A stretch of DNA of 64,000 bases from Symsagittifera roscoffensis (lineage: Eukaryota; Xenacoelomorpha; Acoela; Convolutidae), in the NCBI RefSeq assembly GCF_963678635.1, contig NC_087064.1, positions 38,430,706 through 38,494,705 on the forward strand. Reading direction: 5' to 3'. Positions 47,660 through 59,700 of the stretch are shown one piece after another. Within the stretch, counting starts at the first letter, position 1, and every line of letters begins with the position of its first letter. The translations under genes and the position numbers were made by a program. The notes below the pieces were generated by a model. The model did no database searches, was not told the DNA's origin, and saw only the letters and a program-made list of their open reading frames with translations.

Positions 47660-47711
<52 letters not shown>

Positions 47712-50342
47712 TTTTAAATTCACTGAAAGTGAAAACCTTATTCGAAGTATTTTGTCCAGCTCGTCTTCTCTCTTTGTTTTTTGTCAGTTTACTTTTTTAG
47801 GCAAAATGGCAGGAAATTATTTTTTGTCTTGATGTAAAACTTGACAAAAAAGGCAGCTTAAAGATTTTCAAAAACAAGCGTCTTGTTCTAGCGATGTTCT
47901 CTGAAATTAATTAGTAAACTGAACAAGACAACTGTTTTTTGTTTGTATGCTTGAAAATGCGATCATTGTTCTGATCAATGTTTAGGCGAGTGTAGAAGTA
48001 TCATGCGCAAAACCTATCAGTCGTGATTCAAAACTAAAAAAATCAAAGTTTTAGGCGGAGAGAAGATATTTTTTTTTGCTCTTTTTAAAACTTTTTTTTT
48101 TCTGAGAAACAACAGAATTCTCGAAGGGAAGAGTGAGATTGCCATTTAATTCTAAACAACTTTGTGTAATTTTATCGATGGACTAAGTTATGGACTATTA
48201 ACTGATTGATCTTTTTCGCATTGACTACAAGACTACAAAAATAAGTTTGTTGGTCAATTAGAAATATATTTAATTAATTTACTGATTTGTTCATTGAATT
48301 TAATTTTTGGATTGAGAACTCCACTAATACAAAACTTCTCTGTGAAAAGAAAATTTTCTCAATGAACTGTATCATTTTGCCTCAACCGGAGTAAATTTGC
48401 GCTGATAATCGAAATAACACATCGAAAAAACTACTCCAGTAAATGTTTAAGAAAAAATAGCTCCGATCTCTGTACAGGATTCTCATACGCAGTTATAAAG
48501 TCTCTAAATTGTGTCCAACGTTCTTGTATAAGCGCACGAGACTTTTTCAAAACTATCGTCGAAAAAGATTCGACCGCTTATCGACGCTAGACTAATTAGT
48601 TCTTCCGATCTTTTTGTCTGTTGTTTTCCGCAGCAAAAGAGAAGGTTAAAATCATCAATTATTAAATTATTCAATATAAACTCATAGTCTCAAATTCTTT
48701 ATTTGAATTGCGCGAGTATTTCCCCAGCAAGGACACCTCTGAAACTTGAAATTTCTATCATCAATTGTTGCAGAGAAAACGACAAATACATGAAGCAAAA
48801 TTTCGTTCATTGCTCAACGAAATCACAAACTAGCAACTTTTCGTCTTGTAATTGGAAATGAATTTTTCTCAAACGTGTTTACTATAAGCATTTTTGGAAC
48901 AATAGCGTCTGATTAAACCTTTTGTTTAAATATATATATTTAAAAAATGATAAAAACTAGAGTGATCAAAAACCGATAGTTTGTAATTCTCTTGGGCTAT
49001 TTTGAAATATGCTCAATTGCAGTTTGTGGAAGTGTTCTATCTAATAACATAGTTTGGAATAAGGAAAAAATGAAAATTCAGAATGTTACATTACTTATGC
49101 TTCCACAAAACGACATATAAAATGAATTATGATCTCAAAACGGTAAGTTACAAACCTCCACAATTTTACAAAACTGATCACAATTTTTTTGTTTTCTTAT
49201 GATATAAAAAGAAATTTTCAAAATCTGCTGACAGAAAACTCCAATTATTGTAAATAAAAACGACTTTGGCAAGAATACTTTATTGTGAGTTTCTTCAAAA
49301 ATTGGAACAACAAATATTGTACGTTTTTGAGCATGCATTTGTCAAGGTAACTTAAACAACAGCTAAAAATATTGGCAGTAAAAATTGGTCAAAAAAACAT
49401 TATTAATTTTAAGCTTTTGGTAGAAAAATTTACCTGCTGAAAAACGAGCAACATCCAGACTGAGCAGAAGTCCAGATTGATAAAGAAGTTTCAAAAGTTG
49501 AAAATTTGCATGAGCGAATCAAGTGGAAACAATGTTTCGCAATCTTAAATTGCGGTTAAGGAGGTCAATTGCTAAGGCAATCAACAAAAATCTATTTGAA
49601 ATATAGAATTAAAAAAGAAATTAAAAATGCCAAAAATTGCAAATCAGACAAAAAAAACAGTTTTCTTGTTTCTAAGCAATTCAGAAAGCGAAACCAATTT
49701 TTTCTAAGCTTCGATATATTATAAAAAGAAATGATTAAATTTTTTAACGTGGTGGTATGTGCTACTGCACGGGTGTTGTGCTACTATAGTTAGACGCTAT
49801 GATTGGTCATTGAATTGCAGCTCATATCAAGTGGGTTTTACGAGCTTTGTCGTATCTCTTGCAATAGGTGCTTTGATAATGGGTGTGTTGTGCCTTTTTT
49901 TATGATCATAAATTTCTTCTTTAAAAAAATGGATAAGGTGTACATACTTTTTCATTTTTTACCAATAATTGCCCTGAATATTTTCGAAACAATTTTTTGT
50001 TCATTTTATCTAGATGTTTGCTTTGATAATTTTGATAAGTCTTTTACCATACAATTCATTCAAACGCGGGTTTCCATGTTAGGAGTTTTGAATACATTTA
50101 ACTTCTGGAAAACATTACTTTTATGTTATTTCAAAATTAAATGACTCTCAGTGGCAAACAAAGTCTGGGAGACTTGAAACAGTTCAAAACTGTAGTTCAA
50201 AAAGATGTTTTTTTTTGGTAAAATTGCGCTCAAACTTCTGATCATTTGAAATCGATATGCTCAACATCTAACCTGTTCAGCTGCGAACTGTGTCGGCTCA
50301 AGTAACTTGTTCTTAGTTTGGACTTAACCAGAAAAAGAGTGC
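47156..50342. other. AT-rich non-coding stretch
   Basis: No gene is supported. A frame at 49,803-50,144 would encode a very hydrophobic, Phe-rich 113-residue chain with no known pattern, as expected by chance in T-rich DNA. A tRNA-like D-arm and anticodon arm (TTTGTCTAATGGTTGAAGAG and CCTTAGGATCATAAGG, 47,612-47,660) directly precede the microsatellite, as in a SINE tail, but no T arm is present. Confidence 0.5.
47662..47709. repeat. (AT)24 microsatellite
   Basis: A perfect dinucleotide run of 48 bases follows directly after the tRNA-like fragment. Length variation between individuals is likely. Confidence 0.95.
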
Positions 50343-50714
50343 TATTATCAGGGCAAAGCTCTGAATGTTCCGACTGCTTTTTTGGTCGATAGAGCAGTAA
50401 AGACATGAAAAAAATAAATGTAATAAAATAATCGAACTTTTCTTCTTTTAATTTTAAAATTTGTTGGTGAAAATCATCCCCCTACACGCCATATAAATTT
50501 TAAATAATGATAGATTTCGCTCCTATTAACAAATCAATTATGGCATAAAAGCATCCTTGAACCAAATTGGAACGTTTTCAAAGACGGATAAATTCTCCGC
50601 TTACGCGTTAATAGCGCGAAATATATCGCGGGTTAATTGTCCCAAATTGCCCGAAATAGCAGTCTTTAAACCCCCATAACTTTATGAAAATTGATCACAG
50701 GTAAAAAAAAATTT
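50343..50714 (-). mobile_element. Partial foldback MITE, inverted orientation
   Basis: The complement matches the interior of the element next to it: GCAGTCGGAACATTCAGAGC, then the ATTAACGCG blocks and the GCGCGA hairpin. Both terminal inverted repeats are missing. It abuts the full copy at 50,715 head to head, so the two could fold on each other over about 370 bp. Confidence 0.75.
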
Positions 50715-51364
50715 GTTCCGACTTTCGATACGAAAGTAACGGAATATTTGTGCTCGGGGTGGGTTTTTTTTTCTTCAGACAAGTTTCGACTTTTTAACTA
50801 GCCATTTTTGACAAAACTTTTTATATCATTAAAAAATTATTGTTTTTGTGAGCTTAAATTTAAAAAATATATCAACTGTGATCTTGTTTTGTAAAGTTAT
50901 GTGGGTTTAAAGATTGCCATTTTGGCCATTTTGACCAACTTGGGACAATTAACGCGCGATATACTTTGCGCTATTAACGCGTAAGCGCAGATTTAATCCG
51001 TCTTAGAAATCGTTCCAAATTGGTTGAACGAAGCTTATTTGCCATAATTGATTTGTTAAAAGGAACGAAAACTATCCTTTTCTTTTTTATATGGCGTGTG
51101 GGGAAATTTCTATTCATTTTTTTAATTCATTTCATTTTTTTATGTTACTACTGCTCCATAAACTTTAAAAGGCAGTCGGAACATTCAGGGCTTCGCCCTG
51201 ATACGAGCAGTCTTGTTCAAAATTAAGCTCAGGACAAGAATACCTTTCGAATGAATTTTTAAAATTCCGTCAAAAATGGCTAGTCAAAAAGTCAAAATTT
51301 GTCAGAAGAAAATAAAGCAACCGGAGCACAAATATTCCGATACTTTCGTTACCAAAGTCGGAAC
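50715..51364 (+). mobile_element. Foldback MITE, full-length copy with long terminal inverted repeats (650 bp)
   Basis: The left end GTTCCGACTTTCGATACGAA and the complement of the right end GTTCCGACTTTGGTAACGAA start an inverted repeat of roughly 150 bp that continues through GGAATATTTGTGCTC and ACTAGCCATTTTTGAC. The centre (about 350 bp) has no coding capacity. It holds two short hairpins, GCGCGA-TATACT-TTGCGC near 50,954 and TCAGGGC-TTC-GCCCTGA near 51,187. I cannot assign a superfamily, because no target duplication is obvious. Confidence 0.8.
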
Positions 51365-51370
51365 GAAAAT

Positions 51371-54300
51371 CTTGAAATGATAGGCTTCTTTTATTCAGAA
51401 AAACATAGAGTACTGAGCAAAACCGTCGAAGTAACAAATGGTTCGTGCCATTTAAACCCATAAATTTCTTTTGACAAAAACATTAAAAAAAATCTGATTT
51501 TTAAAACGTCCAACAAAATAAATTGTTTATTTTTGAAAAATGACCTTGACCAATTTTTTTTTTAAATAACTTAGCCGATAACACTAATTTGATTCAGGAA
51601 GACACAAATTAGCTGATTTCGCAAACTAGTTAGGTGTATTTTGTTGGTGAGTAGCAACATTGAAAACAGGTCAGCTCAGATCTGGACAGCTTGAAATGTT
51701 CCGGCTATCTATAAACCTTTATGGGGTAGTTGTTAAATCCAAAAAGAATAAATGTGTTCTTAAAACTTTTTCCAAATTTATCAACAAGCCGTTTGTCGGT
51801 TCAAGGTCGCCAGTGGGACCTTGAATTTAGTAAAGAGTCCTCATTTTTAGGATTCTTTTTCATATCATTCAAAAACTATTGTTGCCCTGAGCTTAACTTT
51901 CAAAAAAGATTTCCCCTGTGATCATTTTTCGTTAAGTTATGGGGGTTTAAAGATTGCCATTTTGACCAACTTGGGAGAATTAACGCGCGATATACTTCGC
52001 GCTATTAACACGTAATCGGAGATTTAATCCGTCTTAGAAATTGTTCCAAATTGGTTGAACGAAGCTTATCTGCCATAATTGATTTGTTACAAGGAACGAA
52101 ATCTATCTTTTTGCACTTTATATGGCGTGTGGGTTGATGATTTTCATAAAAATTTTCAAATTTTAGAAAAAAAAACAGTTTTCATTTTTTTTTTCATTTA
52201 ATTTTTTTATGTTATTACTGCTCCATAAACCTTAAAAAGCAGTCGGAACATTCAGGGTTTCGCCTTGATACGAGCAGTTTTGTTCAAATTGAAGCTCAGG
52301 ACAACAATACATTTCGAATGACTTTTTAAAATTCCGTCAAAAATGGCTAGTTAAAAAGTCAAAACTTGTCTGAAGAAAAAAAAAGCACCCGGAGCACAAA
52401 TATTCCGTTAATTTCGTTACCAAAGTTGGAACAAAAACCTTGAAATGATAGGCTTCTTTTATTCAGAAAAACATAAAGTACTGAGCAAAACCGTCTAAGT
52501 AACAACAAGTTCGTGCCATTTAAATCCATAAATTTCTATTGATAAAAACATTTAAAAAATCTGATTTTTGAAACTTCCAACAACATAAATTGTTTTTTTT
52601 TGAAAAATGACAATGACCAATGTTTTAGAAACATATAATTTAGCCGATAACAGTAATTTGATTCAGAAAGACACAAATTAAATGATTTCGCAAATTAGTT
52701 AGGTGTATTTTGTTGGTGAGTTGCAACATTGAAAACAGGTCCGCTCAGATCTGGACAGCTTGAAATGTTCCGGCTATCCTTAAACTTTTATGGGGTAGTT
52801 GTTATATCCAAAAAGAACAGATTTGTTCTTAAAACTTTTTTCAAATCTATCAACAAGCCGTTTGTCGGTTCAAGTTTGCCAGTGGGTCCTTGAATTCAGT
52901 AAAGAGTCCTTCTTTTTAGGATCCTTTTTCATATCATTCAAAAGCTTTTGTTGCTCTGAGCCTAAATTTTAAAAGATATTTCCCCTGTGATCATTTTTTG
53001 TTAAGTTATGGGGGTTCAAAAATTGCCATTTTGACCAACTTGGGAGAATTAACGCGCGATATACTTCGCGCTATTAACGCGTAATCAGAGATTTAATCCG
53101 TCTTAGATATCGTTCCAAAGGGGTTGAACGAAGCTTATTTGCCATAATTTATTTGTTACAAGGAACGAAATCTATCCTTTTGTACTTTATATGGCGTGTG
53201 GGTTGATGATTTTCATAAAAATTTTCCAATTTTAGAAAAAAAAAGTTCATTTAATTTTTTTTTTCATTTAATTTTTTGTATGTTATTACTGCTCCATAAA
53301 CCTTAAAAGGCAGTCGGAACATTCAGGGCTTCGCCTTGATACAAGCAGTTTTGTTCAAATTTAAGCTCAGGACAACAATACTTTTCGAATGATTTTTTAA
53401 AATTCCGTCAAAAATGGCTTGTTAAAAAGTCAAAACTTGTCTGAAGAAAAAAAAGCACCCGGAGCACAAATATTCCGTTACTTTCGTTACCAAAGTCGGA
53501 ACAAAAACCTTGAAATGATAGGCTTCTTTTATTCAGAAAAACTTAAAGTACTGAGCAAAACCGTCTAAGTAACAACAAGTTCGTGCCATTTAAATCCATA
53601 AATTTCTATTGATAAAAAACATTAAAAAAATCTGATTTTTGAAACTTCCAACAACATAAATTGTTTATTTTTGAAAAATGACAATGACCAATGTTTTAGA
53701 AACATATAATTTAGCCGATAACAGTAATTTGATTCAGGAAGACACAAATTAAATGATTTCGCAAACTAGTTAGGTGTATTTTGTTGGTGAGTTGCAACAT
53801 TGAAAACAGGTCAGCTCAGATCTGGACAGCTTGAAATGTTCCGGCTATCCTTAAACCTTTATGGGGTAGTTGTTATATCCAAAAAGAATAGATTTGTTCT
53901 TAAAACTTTTTTCAAATCTATCAACAAGCCGTTTGTCGGTTCAAGTTCGCCAGTGGGACCTTGAATTTAGTAAAGAGTCCTCATTTTTAGTAAAGAGTCC
54001 TACCCTCTGTTGGCAAAATCGCAACACGTTTGCCCGATTGTAGCGGTCACTACCGTTGATTTGCTGTTTGAATAAAACTACGTGTATTTTGTATGGAGCT
54101 ATGGAATTTCGTGATTAACCACATATAATTTCTGCTAAAACAGGTAAGCTCAGATCTGGACAGCTTGAAATGTTCCGGCTATCATTAAACCTTTATGGGG
54201 TAGTTGTTATTTCCAAAAAGAATAATTTAGTTCGTAAAAGTTTTTTCAAATCTATCAACAAGCCGTTTGTCGGTTCAAGTTCGCCAGTGGGACCTTGAAT
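51371..54300 (+). repeat. Tandem array with period about 1069 bp (MITE plus spacer)
   Basis: CTTGAAATGATAGGCTTC starts units at 51,371, 52,439 and 53,509. Each unit has a spacer of about 480 bp (landmarks TTTGTTGGTGAG, GGTCAGCTCAGATCTGGACA and AACAAGCCGTTTGTCGGTTC), then a MITE lacking the outer part of its left TIR, ending with the right TIR. MITE parts lie at about 51,842-52,436 and 52,921-53,506. The third unit breaks at about 54,000, has an unrelated stretch of about 135 bp, and resumes with a spacer fragment at 54,139-54,300. The array was evidently made by duplication of one MITE and its flank. Confidence 0.82.
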
Positions 54301-56230
54301 TTAATAAAATAAAAGTTATCGTCGCGAAGTGGCGACGCGCGCATAGCTTTGTAGTCTTTAACCGCTTCTTGTCAATGTCGTCGAAAAAATTAGGTACATT
54401 TTTGCTAAATTTACACTTTTATCATCAAAATGTTTGCCTAAATTTAACACTTTCATTTTCGCCTAATATAGTTTTCGCCTAATATATATATACACCCCCA
54501 ATTTAACTAACTGATCGAACAGCTAAATTATTGAGTTGAAAACTGTATAAAAAACTCAAGTCCAAATTTGATTTCTGAACAACTGAACAATGAGCAATGT
54601 CCTGATTGTGGCTGTAATGAAGTATTAGATTTAGTAAATAAGCATACAAAGCGATTAAAACGGAGTCACTGTCACAAATGAATCTCAACAATGGCTATTG
54701 CGAATTTCAGTGCTGCGCATTGAAAGCTGTCATCTGCGAAAATAAAAAAACGTTCAAACAAGTGATCAAATTTGAGTTTAAGATCATTGTAAGAAAGCTG
54801 CAAAAAAGTTTTTTTGATAGATTGTATAATGCATTTCTACAATTTTGTTCACAAGAAAAACTTTAACTTTTTTTTCATTTTTTGCTTGACAGATTAGCCG
54901 CCATAAATAGTCGTTAATTGAAGGTCAATCTTACATCACTGTTTAGTTTTTCAGTTGTGACTTGGTCAACAAAAAAGTTTCAAAAATTTGTCGAAGGTTT
55001 TTTTTCATGTCGACGAAAAGCAAACCGGTATTTATTGCTTTTTAGTTCTTTTCAAAGTGTTGACGCACTTCTTCTTGATCAACTGCTAGTTTTTTTTCCT
55101 TTTCCGCCTGGTACTTTTTCATCCAGGTTTTTGTTCACATTTTCCGTTTGTTCTAAAATTTGACTGTTTACCTTATGACAAACACATCTGGTCTTCAAAC
55201 TAAACTTTGTAAAACCACTCGTCATTCCATAATCTCGATGTTCGAACATTTTTTTAACCTTTGTGATAAAAAAAGGTACTGCAATCGGGAAATGGGCATT
55301 GTTTTATTTTATCTATTTGATAGGGGGATTTAAATTGTTTTTTTTTTACTTTTTAAGTTTTTTGAAAGCAAAAAATGAACGATTTTTTTTCGGCGCAACG
55401 CGCGTCTGCCCAAAATTTGTCGGCTTTATTACCGCTTTATAAATTTTGTTTTAATGCTCATTTAACATTCTATTGTTTTTAGCATGTTTTTATGCAAGGA
55501 ACTCCTATCAAGACACAATTAAGACAAAGTTTGGAATATTTTTTGTAGATCATATTTTCTACCACTTTTTACGATAATTTTTTGATTTTTCTAAGGTGTT
55601 CATCTCTTTTTTGTCGGTTAGTTACTCCTGCTGTGCGTGTGTTTTATGCCAGATTGCTTTTCTTTGCTTTGCCTCACCTTGTAAAACTTCTACAGGTGCA
55701 ATGATATCATGAAGTTTTTGTTCGATCTGTCGGTTCATTTGCCAGTACTGAGAATCTTTCCTTTTCCTATCGCAAATGAAAAGAAGTCTCTGCTTCGTCT
55801 CGTTCAATTTACAGTTACCGACAAAAAAGCGCTGCATATTTGTGCTCGGAGTGGTTCAGACAATTTTTGAATTTTTAACTAAGCTTTTTTGACAGAATCT
55901 TATGAACCGACAGAAAGCTGCCTGGAGTCCAAAATCAAAAAAATTCACCGGTAATTAGTTTTCACAAATTTATAATGGTTTTAACTTGGGTTTACTTTGA
56001 CGACTATAGTTCAAATTGGGGTAAATAATGTGTAATATATTTCGTACTACTTCGTAGCATCAACGGCAAACTTAATTGTTCAAATTGAACTGAGGTAAGC
56101 AATTTGCTCTTATAAATTCGTTACCACACAGAAAAAACTTTATTTGAATTCAAGTTTTTCTTGTTTCATAAAATTTTTTTTAAAATCAAGTAAATACTTG
56201 TGATTTATAATAAAGAGCACTTGAAACATT
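54301..56230. other. AT-rich non-coding stretch with a decayed MITE trace
   Basis: No gene is supported. A short hairpin, GTCGC-GAAGTG-GCGAC, lies at about 54,321. Around 55,838-55,915, ATATTTGTGCTCGG followed by TTTTTAACTAAGC is a weak match to the MITE left end. The remaining open frames are short and compositionally biased. Confidence 0.5.
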
Positions 56231-56486
56231 CAAGCATTTTTTCTTCAGCTAAATTTTGATTTCTTAGCTAGCCATTTTGATGGTTTTTTTTATATCATCT
56301 GAAATATTTTGATGCCCTGAGCTCAAGATAGTTTTCTGTGATTATTTTTAGTAAAATTATTGGGGGTTCAAAATTGCCAACCTGGTCGATTTGGGAAGAT
56401 TAAAGCGCTGTTTTGTTTATATGACTTCAAACTGCAGTCGTAAAATTATTCTCTGCTTCGCACTGATACGAGCAGTTTTTTTTTTT
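56231..56486 (+). mobile_element. Decayed foldback MITE copy
   Basis: The order of blocks matches the family, with many changes: TAGCTAGCCATTTTGATGG, ATATCATCTGAAATATTTTG, TGCCCTGAGCTC, GGGGGTTCAAAATTGCCA, then CTGATACGAGCAGTTTT at the end. The hairpin core is lost. It is much older than the copies at 50-54 kb and lies just downstream of the Delta-like gene. Confidence 0.6.
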
Positions 56487-56778
56487 TATTTTCTTTTGGT
56501 TTAGTCGTCTTTAATTTCGTCAAGTTGTTATGAATTCGTTGTCTCGGTCTCATAAATTAGTTTAAGCAATAGTGGAAAAGAATGTATTTACAAAAATAGA
56601 ACATACTACAGCAATTTACTTCATCAAAATTCAATTCATGGCAATCATTTTTACCACAATAAAACCCATTTTCATTCTGAAGTTTTGTACGACTTTTCAT
56701 TCAAACTGTTTTGATAATAATTAAGATAGTTTTTGACATAGTTCGAAACCTTAACGGGTGCTTTGGGTTGTATTAGTT

Positions 56779-59700
56779 TCAAACATTCGAGGATTTGTTA
56801 AACGGTGAGTTGAGCCCGCTAAAAAGGGGAACAAAAGTCGGGTCTCCAAACTCGTCGCGAAGCTGGTAACACCTGACAGTCATTTCGAACTCCTCTTCTT
56901 CAGTCATGTCGGGATGCCGCTCTAAGTCCGCCTTGATCATCTCCTTTAACTTGATCGCATCACACTTAGTCTGCTTGTGCTGCTGGTGCGACACCAAATT
57001 TGGTTCTAATATCTCCCGCGCCCATTTCTCAGGTACTGTGGAGTTGCGGTTGTTACGAACTATATCTCGGTTGTTCTGTGCTCTCTCGAGATTGTTGATT
57101 TTAATGGAGCATGATGGCGGCTGATGACTTGTGCTGACTTCTATGGGGAAGTTGCCGGAACTCATCGCCACTTGTTGGGAGTTGTTTCGCATATGTGGCA
57201 TGTCTTTCAGCTGATCCCATGTATTACTGTCTTGTCTTTGATCAGGGCTTAAAAAATCATGATAACAAACATGTCCAAAACTATCTACGGAGACCTTGAA
57301 AGAAACCATGTAATTGAAACTCATATCCAAAACTCATTGCCTCTGAAACATTCTCATCCGAAAAGGTTGTCTTACACAAAATATTGCGTGATTGCAAGCA
57401 TTTACCTGTTTCTGGTTCTGCAAATTCTCTTCATGAGGAAGTAGACTGATAGAATAGTGACACTTGTGACCAGCACGCCAATGAGAGAGGGCAACAGATA
57501 CGCCATTGGTGCAAGTTCATTTTCTTCCACATTCAGTTCCAGGTTTAAGTCGAACGAGTTTCTGACTTCTGACTTGATTTCTTCCGATTTTACTCCGTTG
57601 CTCTGGTTACTTTTTTGGCTGTCTGGCCGTGGTCGTTTAAATATAGGGTGAGATGATTCCGGAGTGGTTAGTTTATAAGTTTCTGATGTAGTTTCGTCAA
57701 CTTTCCCAAAATTTGGGTTCCTGTACTGACAATATTTCCCGAAAAACTCTTCCTGGCATCTGCACTTGTAAGAGTCATTATCTGTAGATATGCATTTGGC
57801 CCCATTTAGACATGGGTTATCATGACAGGGGTTCCTTTTGATTGTACAAAAACTGCCTGTGTATCCATTCGCACAATTGCATCTCACGTCATTTGCAAAC
57901 TTAATGCAACTTCCTCCATTTTGACATGGGTTCTGGTCGCATGATAATTTGTAAGCAGGCGTCTCACATTTGCTGCCGACGAAAGTTCTCTCGCATAGAC
58001 ATTCGAAGGTCCCGTCATTGTGAGATATGCAAATTCCATCTTAAGCAAAAAAAAATCATTTTAGAAACCTGATTTTTACGCGGTGTTACCGAAAAGAAGC
58101 AATTTGCATTTAAAATTGATTTGATTAGTTTTTTTGAATTAAGAAATAGATTAAGGAAGTTCCGTGCGGAAGTTAAGGAAATCGTTTAAGCGAACCGTTT
58201 TTGCATGCAGGTTCGTTATCTCTAGTTTCACATGGATCCTCAATTTCACAGAAACTTCCGACATATCCAGTAGGGCACGCACAGTACAGCTCATTTGTGG
58301 TGATAGATCTCTCGCATGTGGCCCCATTTTGGCAACTGACAATGTCACATGTTGCTATCACGTCGCATCTTGCACCCGTCCAGGTCTTAGGACACTCACA
58401 GATGCTTGACTGTGGATCGAGACATGAGCCCCCATTCTGGCAGTAGCCAGGAGCAGAGCAGCTGGAAGAGTGTTGGCATTTGGCGCCAGAGAACCCGTCC
58501 GGGCACTGGCACTTGAACAGGGAATCAGCATCACTGGCCGCCAGACACTTTCCTCCGTTCACACAAGGCTTCATTCTGGTGCAGTACTCCAGATCTAAAA
58601 AAGTAACCCATTTTAAACTTAAAGCACCACAAGTTGTACCTGGTAAATGTTAGAGCTCAAATGAAACATCAGACAGTAGTGACATTTTAACTCATTGCAT
58701 GTTTTCACTGACTTGATGATTTCAATCGATAAAGATCATAACCAACAGATTGTTAGAAAAAGTGACAATCAATTCAAGTTAACACTGAGCTGTTATGTAT
58801 TGTGGACGACTTTTAACGCCATTTACGTTTTTTCTTCGTTTGAGTCTGAAAAAAGTCCATAATTGTTTGTCTTAATGAGTAGCAAAATAACATCTCGTTT
58901 GTTCACCTATATCACAGTGGTTTCCTCCCCAGCCCACCTCACAGGAGCAGGTGGATGGCCTCTGTCCGGAGCAGTAGCCGTGTTTGCAGCCAGGTGACGT
59001 CACACACTCCCCACAGGTGGGACCAGAGAAGCCAGGGTGACATACACACTTGTTGGGACCCCCACAGAACCCATTCTCACAGCCCTCGTCACATATTGCT
59101 GCAAAATCAACGACCACGTTTTAGCTTTGCACTGGTTTACACCTTAAACTTGATATTTTATGTTGAGGCTAAATGACCTTCATGACATTTAGGACTCGCA
59201 TGAGTCGTCCGCCTTATCAATGCTTGAATTTTTCTAGGATTTATTAACATATGCATCAACTGAATGAAGTACGGATGGTCCAATATGTTTTATGCTGAAA
59301 CCTAGTTCAAAATAATGAACAATTGATCGTGATCTTTCGAGTACTAGAATCTGTTGACCTGGTTTTCGTCTTCGACTCACATATTGTCTTTGTTGTCAAT
59401 TGTTGTTGTCTATGTTGGTATAAATTGTAGGCATGATGGTATATTTGAACAGTTGTTTAGCATAACGACTATTTTCATTGTTTGAGCTCAACCTCAGCTA
59501 TCAACGGAAACATTTAAGGGCTCTTCATGGCAAACAAAACATTAGCGCGGTGAATACGAAAAAAAAATTATGCTATTAACAATTCTAGGCACCAATTGCG
59601 ATAAAGCTAAGAAAAATATCTTTTTTTTCGAATAAGTATTTTTTCTTTAATATTATCATGTAATGGAAGTATTAGTTACTATAAATATGCGTTAACGAAG

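Noticed and set aside
49803-50144. 113-residue hydrophobic frame
   Set aside because: Composition is what T-rich DNA gives by chance. There are no neighbours, motifs or splice context to support a gene.
56906-59176. Plus-strand frames across the Delta-like gene
   Set aside because: They are antisense to EGF and cytoplasmic coding exons whose cysteine spacing and splice phases are coherent.
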